Assembly: GCF_002099195.1 (NCBI RefSeq)
Contig: NZ_NBYX01000022.1
Location: 38,526-102,525, forward strand
Length of the DNA: 64,000 nt
Direction of reading: 5' to 3'
From: Burkholderia puraquae
GTDB lineage: Bacteria > Pseudomonadota > Gammaproteobacteria > Burkholderiales > Burkholderiaceae
In this document: one piece after another, positions 1 through 8,642 of the stretch
Layout: each line of letters begins with the position of its first letter
How positions within the stretch are numbered: the stretch's first letter is position 1
Program-made: the position numbers and the translations under genes
Notes under the pieces: model-generated
What the model was told of the DNA's origin: nothing
Databases searched by the model: none
The model's input: only the letters and a program-made list of their open reading frames with translations

Positions 1-2
1 TC

Positions 3-491
3 CCGCGCCTCGCGGGCACCCACGCCGCGTACCTGTCCGCGCAGCTTGCCGCGTTCGCGGACGGCAGCCGCCAGAACCCGGTCATGCAGCCGCTCTCGAA
101 ACTGCTGACGCCGCACGAACGCGATGCGGTATCCGCGTACTTCGCGAGCCTGCCCGCGCCGGCCGGCATCGTCGCCGCCGACGACACGTCGATCGATTCG
201 GCGAACACCGGCGCGTGGCTCGCGACGCGCGGGCGCTGGTCGCAGGGCCTGCCCGCGTGCGCTCAATGCCACGGCCCCGGCGGCCTCGGCGTGGGCACCG
301 CGTTTCCGCCGCTCGCGGGCCAGCCGGCCGCCTACATCGCCGGCCAGTTGAACGGCTGGAAACACGGCACGCGCCCACCCGGGCCGATGGCACTGATGCC
401 GGCGATCGCCGGCAAGCTGTCCGACGCCGACATCGACGCCGTGGCCGCCTACTACGCGCGTGGAGGTGCCGCGCAGGGAGACAAGCGATGA
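3..491 (+). CDS. Cytochrome c, class I (c4/TsdB-like), 5' partial
   Basis: The reading frame enters from the left edge (first full codon at 3) and ends at 491, so the N-terminus and probably a first heme domain are outside the window. The visible part carries the end of one cytochrome domain (PRLAG...YLSAQL...F..G.R, then a Met-containing loop NPVMQPL) and a full second domain with a CAQCH heme site and a following PLAGQPAAYIAGQL motif, as in tandem di-heme c4-type cytochromes. It would act in the periplasm as an electron carrier. The stop overlaps the start of the next gene (ATGA), so the two are translationally coupled. Its partner resembles thiosulfate dehydrogenase TsdA, which makes this gene a likely electron acceptor of the TsdB type. 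The family call is firm and the partner role is inferred. Confidence 0.8.
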   Translation, partial: PRLAGTHAAYLSAQLAAFADGSRQNPVMQPLSKLLTPHERDAVSAYFASLPAPAGIVAADDTSIDSANTGAWLATRGRWSQGLPACAQCHGPGGLGVGTAFPPLAGQPAAYIAGQLNGWKHGTRPPGPMALMPAIAGKLSDADIDAVAAYYARGGAAQGDKR

Positions 492-1429
492 TCGACCGCA
501 CGACGCTGATCCGCCGCACCCGCGCGGCCCTGCTCGGCGCGGCCTGGATGCCCATGCTCGCATTCGCGGCCGCGCCGCAGGATGCACCGGCCGCCGCTTC
601 CGCCCCCGCATCCGCACCAGCCGCAGTGGCACCGGCCGCCAGACTGTTCACGCCGCCCGCCGAATCCGCGATACCCGCCGACGAGTTCGGCAAGACCGTG
701 AAGCTCGGCGAGCAGATCTTCCTGCACACGCCCGAGTTCGCGGGCAAGTACGTCGGCAACAAGCTGACCTGCGCGAGCTGCCACCTCGACGCGGGCCGCC
801 GGCCCGATTCGAGCCCGATGTGGGCCGCGTACCTGCTATATCCGGCGTACCGCAGCAAGAACGGCCACGTGAACACGTTCGCGGAGCGCCTGCAGGGCTG
901 CTTCCGTTACAGCATGAACGGCAAGGCGCCGCCGGCCGGCGACCCGATCCTCGTCGCGCTCGAGACCTATTCGTACTGGCTCGCGAAGGGCGCGCCGGTC
1001 GGCACGAAGCTGCCGGGGCAGGGTTTCCTGAAACTGCCGCCGCCCGCGCAGAAGGCCGACTATGCGCGCGGCGCCGCCGTCTACACGCAGCACTGCGCGC
1101 TGTGCCACGGGGCGGACGGCCAGGGCCAGTCGAGCGGCGGCAAGGCCGTCTTCCCGGCGCTGTGGGGCGCGCGTTCGTTCAACTGGGGCGCGGGGATGGG
1201 CGACATCCGCAATGCGGCCGGCTTCATCAAGGCCAACATGCCGCTCGGGCTCGGCGGCACGCTGACCGATCAGGAGGCGTGGGACGTCGCGACCTTCATG
1301 GACAGCCACGAACGTCCGCAAGACCCGCGCTTCACGGGCTCGGTGAAGAATACGCGCGCGAAGTTCCACGATTCGCCCGATTCGATGTACGGGCTGAGCG
1401 TGAACGGGCACATGCTCGGCGCGCCGTGA
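488..1429 (+). CDS. tsdA: Di-heme cytochrome c, TsdA-like (possible thiosulfate dehydrogenase)
   Basis: A 313-residue periplasmic di-heme cytochrome. A hydrophobic N-terminus ending near AFA-AAP looks like a Sec signal, followed by an Ala/Pro-rich linker (about residues 31-50). Heme sites are CASCH (95-99) and CALCH (203-207). A cysteine in QGCFRYSMNG (C138) lies where TsdA enzymes carry the unusual cysteine axial ligand of the catalytic heme; Met251 in KANMPLG may be the axial ligand of the second heme. TsdA oxidises two thiosulfates to tetrathionate. The ATG at 488 was chosen because it overlaps the upstream stop (ATGA) and is followed at once by the signal sequence; an in-frame opening continues upstream but runs through the previous gene. 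Alternative: another SoxA-like di-heme cytochrome. Family confident, substrate moderate. Confidence 0.65.
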   Translation: MIDRTTLIRRTRAALLGAAWMPMLAFAAAPQDAPAAASAPASAPAAVAPAARLFTPPAESAIPADEFGKTVKLGEQIFLHTPEFAGKYVGNKLTCASCHLDAGRRPDSSPMWAAYLLYPAYRSKNGHVNTFAERLQGCFRYSMNGKAPPAGDPILVALETYSYWLAKGAPVGTKLPGQGFLKLPPPAQKADYARGAAVYTQHCALCHGADGQGQSSGGKAVFPALWGARSFNWGAGMGDIRNAAGFIKANMPLGLGGTLTDQEAWDVATFMDSHERPQDPRFTGSVKNTRAKFHDSPDSMYGLSVNGHMLGAP

Positions 1430-1472
1430 TGCGGGCGCCGGGCAGGCCGGCCGGCCCGCACGGGCCGCGCGT

Positions 1473-3395
1473 TCACGGATGCCAGCGATACACGATCATG
1501 CTGGTGCCGTTGTAGTTGTCCTTCGTGATCACGTATTCGCCGGTCGAGCGCAGGTACGCGCGGAGCCCGTACATCGAGTCGACGTCGTTGCCGACGTCCA
1601 TCGCCGACGTGTTCGAGTTGGTCAGCGTTGTCACGAGCGCGCCCGTGTTGAGATCGAACACGTCGACGTTCGGCACGGTGTGCACGTAGCCGACGAACAG
1701 GTAGTGGCCGGCCGCCGCGATCGATTTCGGGTTCGCGCTCGTCAGGTTGATCACCGGGTTCGGCGCGGTCGTGTTCCCGTTCTTCCAGCCGTGATAGACC
1801 TCGATGTGCCCGTTCATCGCGGTCCAGTCCCAGTTGTTCGCGAGGCCCTGCGCAAGGATCATCGTGTCGCTGTCCGCCTGGTAGACGATGCGCGTAGTCG
1901 GCGCCACGGTGCTCGGCACGGGCGTCGTCACCGGCTTGCCCCATGACGGCTTGCCGGTCGCGTCGAAGCCCGTCATCGGGTAGCGGGTAATCACGTTGGA
2001 GCCGTTCAGCCCGGCCCACACGTCGCCGTTGCCGTCGATGTCGAAACCGGTCGTGACCTGCAGCGTCGTGTTGAACGGCTTGCCGGGCAGCGAGCCGGCC
2101 GGATTCGCGATATAGCCGGTCGCCGGCGTGAAGTAGTAGAAATTGAAGTTGCCGGGGTTCTGGCCCGACGCGACGAGAATCCGGTTGCCGCCGACCGTCA
2201 CGAGCTGGCCGAAGTGCTGGCCGCGCTGGTAGTCGTTCATGTCGAGGCGCGGGTCCTTCGGATAGGTGAACGGATCGACCGTGTTCGCGACGAACGTGCC
2301 GCCCGCCGAGCCCGTATACACGTTGTTGCCGCTGTAGAAGAACGCGCCGTCGGTCGCCGGGTCGGGTGCGGCGATCGCCTCGAAGTTCAGCGCCTGCAGC
2401 TTCCATTGCAGCACGCCCGTCGGGCTGTATGAATGAAGGTCGGTGCTGCCGTTGCGCCCGAGATCCCAGCCGCCGCCCCATGCGTTGTTGAGCACGTACA
2501 GGTTGCCGCCGGAATCCTTGCCGATGCCGACCACGCGCGTGAACCGCTTGTCGCCGACCTGCCCCTTGATGCCCGATGTCGTGTCGAGATAGCCGCCCTG
2601 CACGCCGAACGTGCCGATCTGCTGCGGCAACCCGGCGAGGCTGTAGATCTTGATGTTCATGTCGCGGCCCTGGTCGCCCACCAGCAACTGCCCCGTCGAC
2701 GCGTCGAAATACAGCGCCGACGGCCGCGCGCCGGCCGCCATCTGGATCGTGTTCATCAGCGTGCCGGTCGCGCTGTACTGCACGACCACGCCCGCGCTCA
2801 TGCGCGCCACCCACAGGTTGCCCGACGCATCGAGCGCCAGCGCGCCGGGGCCGGTCACGCCGATGTCGCGCTGCCAGACGCCGTCGGTCGTGTAGACGCG
2901 CACGCGGTTGCCGTAGAAATCGCTCGCGTACAGCAGGTTGCCGGCCGTCGCGAGGCCGGTGATCACGTCCGGGTTCGGGAGGCCCGTCCATGTGCTGACG
3001 GGGATGCGCAGGTCGCGCTGGTTCGTGCTGCGGTTGTAGCGGCCCACCGAGCCGCTGCCGAAGGTGCGGTTATAGCCGAGCGCGACGAACAGCGACGTCG
3101 CGTTGCCGGTGATCGCGCCGCCCTGGAATTCGTCGTGGATGCCGATCGTGCCCATCGTCTGGCCGTTCTGGTAGAGCGCGACGCCGCCCGCGTTCTCGTC
3201 CCAGCGCGACGCCGTGTAGATCACGCCTTCGGGCGCGACCCACATCGAGCGCGCGGCGTTGCCGACGTGCTGGGCCAGCGTGCCGTACGTGTTCGCGAGC
3301 CAGTCGGTCGAGTATTGCACCTGCGCATGACTCGCCGGCGCCAGCATCGCCATGCACATTCCCAGCAACGCCGCCCGAATTTGTTTCATTGACAT
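1473..3395 (-). CDS. Secreted NHL/YncE-type beta-propeller protein of unknown function
   Basis: A 640-residue protein with a clear Sec signal (MSMKQIRAALLG..., cleavage after ASHA). The mature part is rich in Gly, Asn and aromatic residues, and repeats blade-like units such as GPGALALDASGNLWVA, GTLMNTI, GFDIDGNGDVWAGLNGS and GIGKDSGGNLYVLNN, typical of NHL, SMP-30 or YncE propellers. No catalytic motif, C-terminal sorting signal or membrane anchor was seen. The start at 3395 is supported by GGGAG eight bases upstream; a second Met two codons later is possible. It stands alone, with a 454-bp lower-GC upstream region. Function is not recognised; a secreted binding or carbohydrate/lactone-acting role would be a guess. 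Confidence 0.75.
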   Translation of the reverse strand: MSMKQIRAALLGMCMAMLAPASHAQVQYSTDWLANTYGTLAQHVGNAARSMWVAPEGVIYTASRWDENAGGVALYQNGQTMGTIGIHDEFQGGAITGNATSLFVALGYNRTFGSGSVGRYNRSTNQRDLRIPVSTWTGLPNPDVITGLATAGNLLYASDFYGNRVRVYTTDGVWQRDIGVTGPGALALDASGNLWVARMSAGVVVQYSATGTLMNTIQMAAGARPSALYFDASTGQLLVGDQGRDMNIKIYSLAGLPQQIGTFGVQGGYLDTTSGIKGQVGDKRFTRVVGIGKDSGGNLYVLNNAWGGGWDLGRNGSTDLHSYSPTGVLQWKLQALNFEAIAAPDPATDGAFFYSGNNVYTGSAGGTFVANTVDPFTYPKDPRLDMNDYQRGQHFGQLVTVGGNRILVASGQNPGNFNFYYFTPATGYIANPAGSLPGKPFNTTLQVTTGFDIDGNGDVWAGLNGSNVITRYPMTGFDATGKPSWGKPVTTPVPSTVAPTTRIVYQADSDTMILAQGLANNWDWTAMNGHIEVYHGWKNGNTTAPNPVINLTSANPKSIAAAGHYLFVGYVHTVPNVDVFDLNTGALVTTLTNSNTSAMDVGNDVDSMYGLRAYLRSTGEYVITKDNYNGTSMIVYRWHP

Positions 3396-3849
3396 GAATA
3401 ATGCTCCCGAACGTTCAATTGTCGACACTGTAAATCGCGGCGCATGAAATATTGGTGATTCCGGATAAAGCGCATTCGCCGCCATCCCGAATTATTCACT
3501 CCGCGCTTTTTGCCGTCCGGCGCTTTTCCGTCAACGATGGTCAAACCCGCTCACCGCGCCGCAACGGCTTGCCGGCCGCACGGTTTCGGTGCTTTTTCCC
3601 CGGCATTTTCTTCCGGCTCGACCAATGCGAATGCGTCATTTTTTCTGAAATGCCCGCATTGCCTTTTTCATTCCCCGGAAATGGGCTCGATGATTACAAA
3701 TCGAAATTAAAATGAAAGAGAAAAAATATTATCCGGCGCAATCGTCTTGTCGCGATTCAGCGCAACGGGCATGCGGAGGGAGGAAGGGGAACAACGGAGA
3801 CGGCGAAGAGAACCGCACACCGGCCGTGCCGGCGCGCGGCTGCGGTCGT
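3396..3849. other. Gene-free region upstream of the secreted propeller gene
   Basis: 454 bp with no convincing coding frame. The stretch nearest the propeller gene and around 3640-3740 is visibly lower in GC than its surroundings, including a run of AT-rich sequence near 3710-3730. It should hold the promoter of the leftward gene starting at 3395. Short open frames here lack codon bias and recognisable products. No hairpin with a T-run was seen. Confidence 0.5.
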
Positions 3850-4280
3850 TCAGCGCGCGTCGTCGAGCGCCGGGCCGGCCCAGCCGTCGAGGAATTTCGG
3901 CAGCGCGTCGACGATGTCGATCACGCGGTGCCGGTAGAACACGTGCATCGCCGGTTGCAGGCCGCCGGGCAACTGCCCGCCGTGCGCACGCGCGGCCAGC
4001 TGTTCGGCACGACGCGCATGCCGGGCCGGTGGGTGCCGAACACGAACTCGCCGCACGACGCGCAGCACGTGCGCGACATCGGCTTCGCCGGATGCGGGAA
4101 CGTCGCATGGCCGCCTTCGACGGCAACCTGCTCCGGCGGCCACGCGGTCGCCGGCCGCATCGGCGTGCCGTAGCAATCGCAGCCGGTCGCGCAATGGCCG
4201 TTCGCGCGCGCCGCCGGCTCGCCGTGCAGCGTCACGGCGACGGTTCCGCACAGGCAACTCGCGGAATGCGTTCGGGTCAT
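3850..4280 (-). pseudogene. GFA-family (glutathione-dependent formaldehyde-activating-like) protein, frameshifted
   Basis: Starts at the ATG at 4280 after a good ribosome site (GAGGAGA, five bases upstream). The first frame gives a GFA/CENP-V-like zinc protein: CLCG near the N-terminus, then CATGCDCYG, then RTCCASCGEFVFGTHRPGMRVVPNS. Near 3995-4002 the reading frame is lost, and the expected C-terminus (RAHGGQLPGGLQPAMHVFYR ... LPKFLDGWAGPALDDAR) continues in the neighbouring frame to a stop at 3850. Adding one base after AACAGC restores a protein of about 143 residues, close to the family's usual length. All zinc-binding cysteines are in the intact part. Either a recent inactivation or a single-base sequencing error. 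GFA-family members bind zinc, and most are functionally uncharacterised. Confidence 0.75.
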
Positions 4281-4380
4281 GTGGTCTCCTCGAGGAAACG
4301 AGGCGACAGCATGGGAGCACGCGTGCAACGTTGCCAGCATCGGCTGCGGGCAACGTTGCGGCCGCAACGATCGCTACGCG

Positions 4381-5574
4381 TCAGAACTTCTGGCGCAGGC
4401 CGAGGCTGACGATGGCCTGCGAGCGCGAGTCGGACGAGTGGCCGTTCGCCTTGTCGGACACCGACGCGGTCGCGGCCACCGGCCGGCCGAGCGCGTCGAG
4501 CGTCATGCCCGATGCATGCTGGTACGCGCCGAGCAAGTACACGCTGGTGCGCTTCGACAGGTCGTAGACGGCACCGAGCGTGACGTTGTGATACTGCGCG
4601 CGGTCGTCCACGCCATCGACATCGCTGCCGCGCGTGTAGCTGTAGCCCGCGAACAGTTGCGTCTGCGGGCGCACGTTCCAGCGCGTGTACACGCCCGCGA
4701 CGTTGAACGTCGCGTGGCCCGTGAACAGCGACTGGCCGCCGCTGCGGTACTGCACGTTGCTGTAGTTCACGCCGACGACGGCCGGGCCGAAGTCGTAGGT
4801 CGCACCGGTCGCGATGATCTGCTGCGATTGCGCGCTCGCATAGCCTTCGTTGATCGACGAGTTGAACAGGCCGTCGTCGGTACTCTGCCACTTGCCCGTC
4901 GTCGGGTCGGTCGCGCCCGTCTTGCTGTTGTCCGACCGCTCGTAGCCGACGCCGACGCGCAGCGGGCCCGCTGCGTACGCCGCGCCGACGCTCCATGTGT
5001 TGCGCTGCTTCATGCTGCCCGGCTGGCCGCCGAAGCCGTACAGCGCGCCGAACGTGAAGCCCGAGTAGTTGGCGCTCGTGTACTTGATCGAGCTGTCGAC
5101 GCGCGCGGTCTGGTCGAGGTCGTCGATATCGCCCGGGTGTGCACCGAAGCCGCCGATATACGACGATGGGCCGACCGGGCTCACGAAGTCGTCGAGCGAC
5201 GTGTACTGGCGGCCGAGCGTGACGGTGCCGTAGCGGTCGCTGCCGAGGCCGACGAACGCCTGGCGGCCGAACTGCCGGCCACCCTGGCCCGACGTGCCGT
5301 TCGCGATGTCGAAGCCGTTCTCGAGGACGAACAGTGCGCGCATCCCGCCGCCGAGATCCTCGGAACCCTTGATGCCCCAGCGGCTGCCGGACAGGTTGCC
5401 GGTCGTGAGCCCGACGCTCGAATGGCCGGTGTACGCGCCCGCCGAGCCGGCCCGTTCGTTGCTGCGATAGGTCACGCCCGCATCGACGATGCCGTACAGC
5501 GTGACGGAGCTTTGCGCGGCGGCGATGCCCGCGAGCGAGAGCAGCAGCGGGGCTGCGATCAGTTGCTTGTTCAT
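4381..5574 (-). CDS. Gram-negative general porin (Porin_4 / OmpC-like)
   Basis: A 397-residue outer-membrane porin: signal peptide MNKQLIAAPLLLSLAGIAAA followed by the hallmark QSSVTLYGIVDAGVTYRS, alternating amphipathic strands throughout, a RQAFVGL...GTVTLGRQY motif, and the terminal ...GLRQKF ending in Phe, the signal for BAM-dependent insertion. Length and ends match Burkholderia trimeric porins. It should form a diffusion channel for small solutes. It is monocistronic, with 304 bp upstream. Start at 5574 is fixed by the signal peptide. A second, different porin occurs at 24776-25888. Confidence 0.93.
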   Translation of the reverse strand: MNKQLIAAPLLLSLAGIAAAQSSVTLYGIVDAGVTYRSNERAGSAGAYTGHSSVGLTTGNLSGSRWGIKGSEDLGGGMRALFVLENGFDIANGTSGQGGRQFGRQAFVGLGSDRYGTVTLGRQYTSLDDFVSPVGPSSYIGGFGAHPGDIDDLDQTARVDSSIKYTSANYSGFTFGALYGFGGQPGSMKQRNTWSVGAAYAAGPLRVGVGYERSDNSKTGATDPTTGKWQSTDDGLFNSSINEGYASAQSQQIIATGATYDFGPAVVGVNYSNVQYRSGGQSLFTGHATFNVAGVYTRWNVRPQTQLFAGYSYTRGSDVDGVDDRAQYHNVTLGAVYDLSKRTSVYLLGAYQHASGMTLDALGRPVAATASVSDKANGHSSDSRSQAIVSLGLRQKF

Positions 5575-5878
5575 GATTGTCGTGTCTCCGGGCGGTGAAC
5601 CCGTTGTTCTGGCTGTCAGTTGCGAGTAGCGCGCGGGCGGCGAGATCCGCCGGCGGTGCGAGGCCGGCGGCGTCCGCGCGCGACGACGCGGCGGGCATGC
5701 CCGCTGCGGCCGCCATGGTAGATGGAACCGGTTCCCGTCGATAGCGGAATAATGAAAACAGTTTCTTGCCAAAATCGAGATAGTCGAACGGGCGGCCGCG
5801 TGCGCAGCGCGCCGCACCTGTACAGCCTGGGCGGGCGCGGCCGATAATCGAACGCCGCCGTTCATCGGGAGTGCCTTC
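5575..5878. other. Intergenic region between porin and lysE-like genes
   Basis: 304 bp between two divergent genes. It must contain the leftward porin promoter and the rightward promoter of the LysE-family gene. An AT-rich segment around 5745-5785 is the most promoter-like part. No gene, strong palindrome or terminator was recognised. Confidence 0.45.
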
Positions 5879-6511
5879 ATGCATGAAACGACCCTGCTGA
5901 TCTTTGCCGCCGTCGCATTCGTCGGCATCGCGACACCCGGCCCGACCGTGCTGCTCGCGCTGACCAACGGCTCGCGCTACGGCGTGCGCCGCGCGGCCTA
6001 CGGCTTCGCGGGCGCGATGCTGTCCGACTTCGTGCTGATCGTCGCGGTTGCGCTCGGCCTCGGCGCGCTGCTGATGGCGTCGGCGTTCTGGTTCTCGGTG
6101 GTGAAGTGGCTCGGCGCCGCGTACCTCGCGTATGTCGGCATCCGGCTGCTGATGTCGACGGGTTCGCTCGACGTCGCCGCCGCGCACGACGGCGCGGCAT
6201 CCGGGCGCAACGCATCGATCTTCGCGAAGAGTTTCCTCACGGCGGTGACGAACCCGAAGGGCTATCTGTTCTTCTCCGCCTTTTTGCCGCAGTTCCTGGA
6301 TCTGTCCGCGCCGCTCGCGCCGCAATACGTCGCGCTCGCGATCACGTTCGCGCTGCTCGACGGGTTCGTGATGTTCGGCTACGCGCTGCTCGGCGCACGC
6401 GCGGTGCGGCTGCTGAAGCGCGCGGGGGCGCTGTGGCTCGAACGCACCTGCGGTGCGATGCTGCTCGCGCTCGCCGGGTCGCTGGCGCTGTACCGGCGTC
6501 ATGCGGCATAG
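5879..6511 (+). CDS. LysE/RhtB-family amino-acid exporter
   Basis: A 210-residue inner-membrane protein with about six hydrophobic segments. The N-terminal signature AVAFVGIATPGPTVLLALTN, the glycine-rich G(V)RRAAYGFAGAMLSD loop, and a central KSFLTAVTNPKGYLFF(S)AFLPQFLD motif are diagnostic of the LysE/RhtB superfamily, which exports amino acids or analogues using proton motive force. Ribosome site GGGAGTG lies about nine bases upstream. The substrate cannot be told from sequence. The next gene follows after 12 bp and is probably co-transcribed. Another LysE paralogue is at 47031-47657. Confidence 0.9.
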   Translation: MHETTLLIFAAVAFVGIATPGPTVLLALTNGSRYGVRRAAYGFAGAMLSDFVLIVAVALGLGALLMASAFWFSVVKWLGAAYLAYVGIRLLMSTGSLDVAAAHDGAASGRNASIFAKSFLTAVTNPKGYLFFSAFLPQFLDLSAPLAPQYVALAITFALLDGFVMFGYALLGARAVRLLKRAGALWLERTCGAMLLALAGSLALYRRHAA

Positions 6512-6523
6512 GCGCGGATTCCG

Positions 6524-7057
6524 ATGAAAATCGCTGCGCCGCCGCGCTCCGGCGTTCCCGGCCTGTCGCTCCGCCAGATCGAACGCGCCGACCTCGACGC
6601 GTGGTACGCGTACCTGACGAACCCCGACGTCTACCGCCACACGAGCTGGAACCTGCGCTCGCCCGACGATCTGCTGCCGCTGTTCGACGCCATCGAATCG
6701 ACGGCCCCCGATTCGATCCGGCGTCTCGCCGTGATCGACGATGCATCGGGCGTGCTCGCCGGGACGATCGGCCTGCATACCGTATCGACCGTGAACCGCT
6801 CGGCGGAAATCGCCTACGATCTCGCACCGTCGCACTGGGGGCGCGGGATCGCGAGCGCACTGTGCGAGGCCGTGACCGCGTGGGCATTCGCCGAGGGCTT
6901 CATGCGCATGCAGGCCGTCGTGCTGACCAGCAATGCGGGCTCCGCACGCGTGCTGCAGAAGTGCGGCTACCGCTACGAAGGGCTGTTGCGCGCGTACAAG
7001 ATGGTGCGCGGCACGCCCGGCGATTTCGCGATGTACGCACGCCTCGCGACCGACTGA
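6524..7057 (+). CDS. GNAT-family N-acetyltransferase (RimJ/RimL type)
   Basis: A 177-residue protein with the RimJ/RimL acetyltransferase layout: an early LSLRQIERADLDAWYAYLTNPDVYRHTSW substrate-side region, a central beta strand LAGTIGLHTVSTVNRSAEIAYDL, and the acetyl-CoA loop HWGRGIASALCEAV, followed by NAGSARVLQKCGYRYEGLLR, a classic C-terminal motif. It transfers acetyl groups from acetyl-CoA to an unknown amine, possibly a protein N-terminus or small molecule. Twelve bases separate it from the exporter gene, so the pair may modify and export one compound; that is inference. Confidence 0.88.
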   Translation: MKIAAPPRSGVPGLSLRQIERADLDAWYAYLTNPDVYRHTSWNLRSPDDLLPLFDAIESTAPDSIRRLAVIDDASGVLAGTIGLHTVSTVNRSAEIAYDLAPSHWGRGIASALCEAVTAWAFAEGFMRMQAVVLTSNAGSARVLQKCGYRYEGLLRAYKMVRGTPGDFAMYARLATD

Positions 7058-7170
7058 CGCGTTACCCGCGGCTTCACGTCAAGCCGCTCACGGCGTCGCA
7101 TGCGCAGGCCATTGGACGGCCTGCGCCGAATTGGCGACAATCGCCGTTCCCTTCCCCCCCACGATCCGCC

Positions 7171-7905
7171 ATGAAAATCGCCGCGCTGTCCGACATCCAC
7201 GGCAACCTCGCCGCGCTCGACGCGGTGCTCGACGACGTCCGCCGCCGCGGTGCCGACGTGATCGTCAATCTCGGCGACATCCTGTCGGGCGCACTCCATC
7301 CGCCCGAAACGGCCGACCGCCTGATCGCGCTCGACCTGCCGACCATCAAGGGCAATCACGAACGGCAACTGCTCACCGGCGATCGTGAATCGATGCGGCT
7401 GTCGGATCGCTGGGCGCACGACACGCTGCGCGCCGATCATCTCGACTGGATCGCCGCGCTGCCCGAACGCATGACGCTCGGCGACGACGTGCTGATGGTC
7501 CACGGCACGCCCGGCAGCGACCTCGTCTATTTCCTCGAAACGGTCACGCCCGACGGCTGCCGTGCGGCCACGCCCGATGAAATCGCGCGGCGTGCGGGCG
7601 ACGAACCGGCATCGCTGATCCTGTGCGGCCACACGCACATCCCGCGCACGGCGAAGCTCGACGACGGCCGGCTGATCGTCAACCCGGGCAGCGTCGGGCT
7701 GCAGGCGTATGCGGACGACCTGCCGCATCCGCACCGCATCGAGACGGGCTCGCCGCATGCGCGCTACGCGATGGTGTCGCGCACGGCGGCCGGCTGGAAC
7801 GTCGAATTCCATGCGGTCGAATACGACTGGCACACGGCGGCCGCCACCGCGGCAGCGCGCGGGCGGGACGACTGGACCGTCGCGCTGCGCACCGGCCGGT
7901 GCTGA
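7171..7905 (+). CDS. Metallophosphoesterase (YfcE/calcineurin-like)
   Basis: A 244-residue cytosolic phosphoesterase. All metal-binding motifs are present in order: SDIHGN at the start (D8, H10), VNLGDIL, IKGNHER, VHGTPG and CGHTHIPR, then NPGSVGLQ. These coordinate two metal ions in calcineurin-like phosphoesterases that hydrolyse phosphomono- or diesters. The start at 7171 places the first motif at the usual distance from the N-terminus. It sits in a run of small enzymes of unrelated families, all rightward; the gap to the previous gene (113 bp) suggests its own promoter. Substrate unknown. Confidence 0.9.
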   Translation: MKIAALSDIHGNLAALDAVLDDVRRRGADVIVNLGDILSGALHPPETADRLIALDLPTIKGNHERQLLTGDRESMRLSDRWAHDTLRADHLDWIAALPERMTLGDDVLMVHGTPGSDLVYFLETVTPDGCRAATPDEIARRAGDEPASLILCGHTHIPRTAKLDDGRLIVNPGSVGLQAYADDLPHPHRIETGSPHARYAMVSRTAAGWNVEFHAVEYDWHTAAATAAARGRDDWTVALRTGRC

Positions 7906-7967
7906 CACGCCCGGCTCGCCCGGCTCACCCTTCCGCTTCACGTCACTCACCGGAAAACCGCATCGCC

Positions 7968-8579
7968 ATGCCCGTTCCGTCGCAACTGCTCTTCCTGCCC
8001 GGCGCATCGGGCAGCACCGCCTTCTGGCAACCGCTCGCCGGCCTCCTGACGCATCCGGCCTCGCGCCGGATCGTCAGCTATCCGGGTTTCGGCGACACGC
8101 CACGCGACCCGGCCGTCGACGATTTCGACAGCCTCGTGCGTCATGTTCTGGAAACGATCGACCGGCCGACCGCCGTGATCGCGCAATCGATGGGCGGCGT
8201 GATCGCGATGCGCGCGGCGCTCGACAAGCCCGAACTGATCACGCACCTCGTGCTGACGGTCACGTCCGGCGGACTCGACATGGCAGGGCTCGGCGCGCAC
8301 GACTGGCGCACCGGTTTCGCGGAAGCCAACCCGCAGCTTCCCGACTGGTTCCTGACGTTCCGTGCCGACCTGTCGCAAGATATCGGCCGCATCGCGCAGC
8401 CCACCCTGCTGCTGTGGGGCGACGACGATCCGATCAGCCCCGTCGCGGCCGGCCAGCGCCTGCTCGAACGGCTGCCCGACGCGCAGCTGCATGTCGTGCC
8501 GGGCGGCCGGCACGATCTCGCGGCCGTGCATGCGCAGACGCTCGCGCCGCTCGTCGATGCGCATCTGCAGCGCGTGTGA
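7968..8579 (+). CDS. Alpha/beta-fold hydrolase
   Basis: A 203-residue alpha/beta hydrolase, on the short side for the family. Visible elements: the oxyanion region LFLPGASGSTAFW, nucleophile elbow AQSMGG (S74; the first elbow glycine is replaced by Ala), acid-turn WGDDDPISP and catalytic His in PGGRHDLA near the C-terminus. The cap region is reduced to a few residues. Probably an esterase or lactonase of unknown substrate. It begins 62 bp after the phosphoesterase stop and might belong to the same transcript. Confidence 0.88.
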   Translation: MPVPSQLLFLPGASGSTAFWQPLAGLLTHPASRRIVSYPGFGDTPRDPAVDDFDSLVRHVLETIDRPTAVIAQSMGGVIAMRAALDKPELITHLVLTVTSGGLDMAGLGAHDWRTGFAEANPQLPDWFLTFRADLSQDIGRIAQPTLLLWGDDDPISPVAAGQRLLERLPDAQLHVVPGGRHDLAAVHAQTLAPLVDAHLQRV

Positions 8580-8642
8580 CGTCGCGTTTCAGCGTCAGCT
8601 TCGGCACCATCTGAAACCGCGACGCTCACGCGCCGCATCCCG

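Noticed and set aside
3452..3715. Small open frames in the region before the propeller gene
   Set aside because: No ribosome site with the right spacing, no codon bias and no recognisable product.
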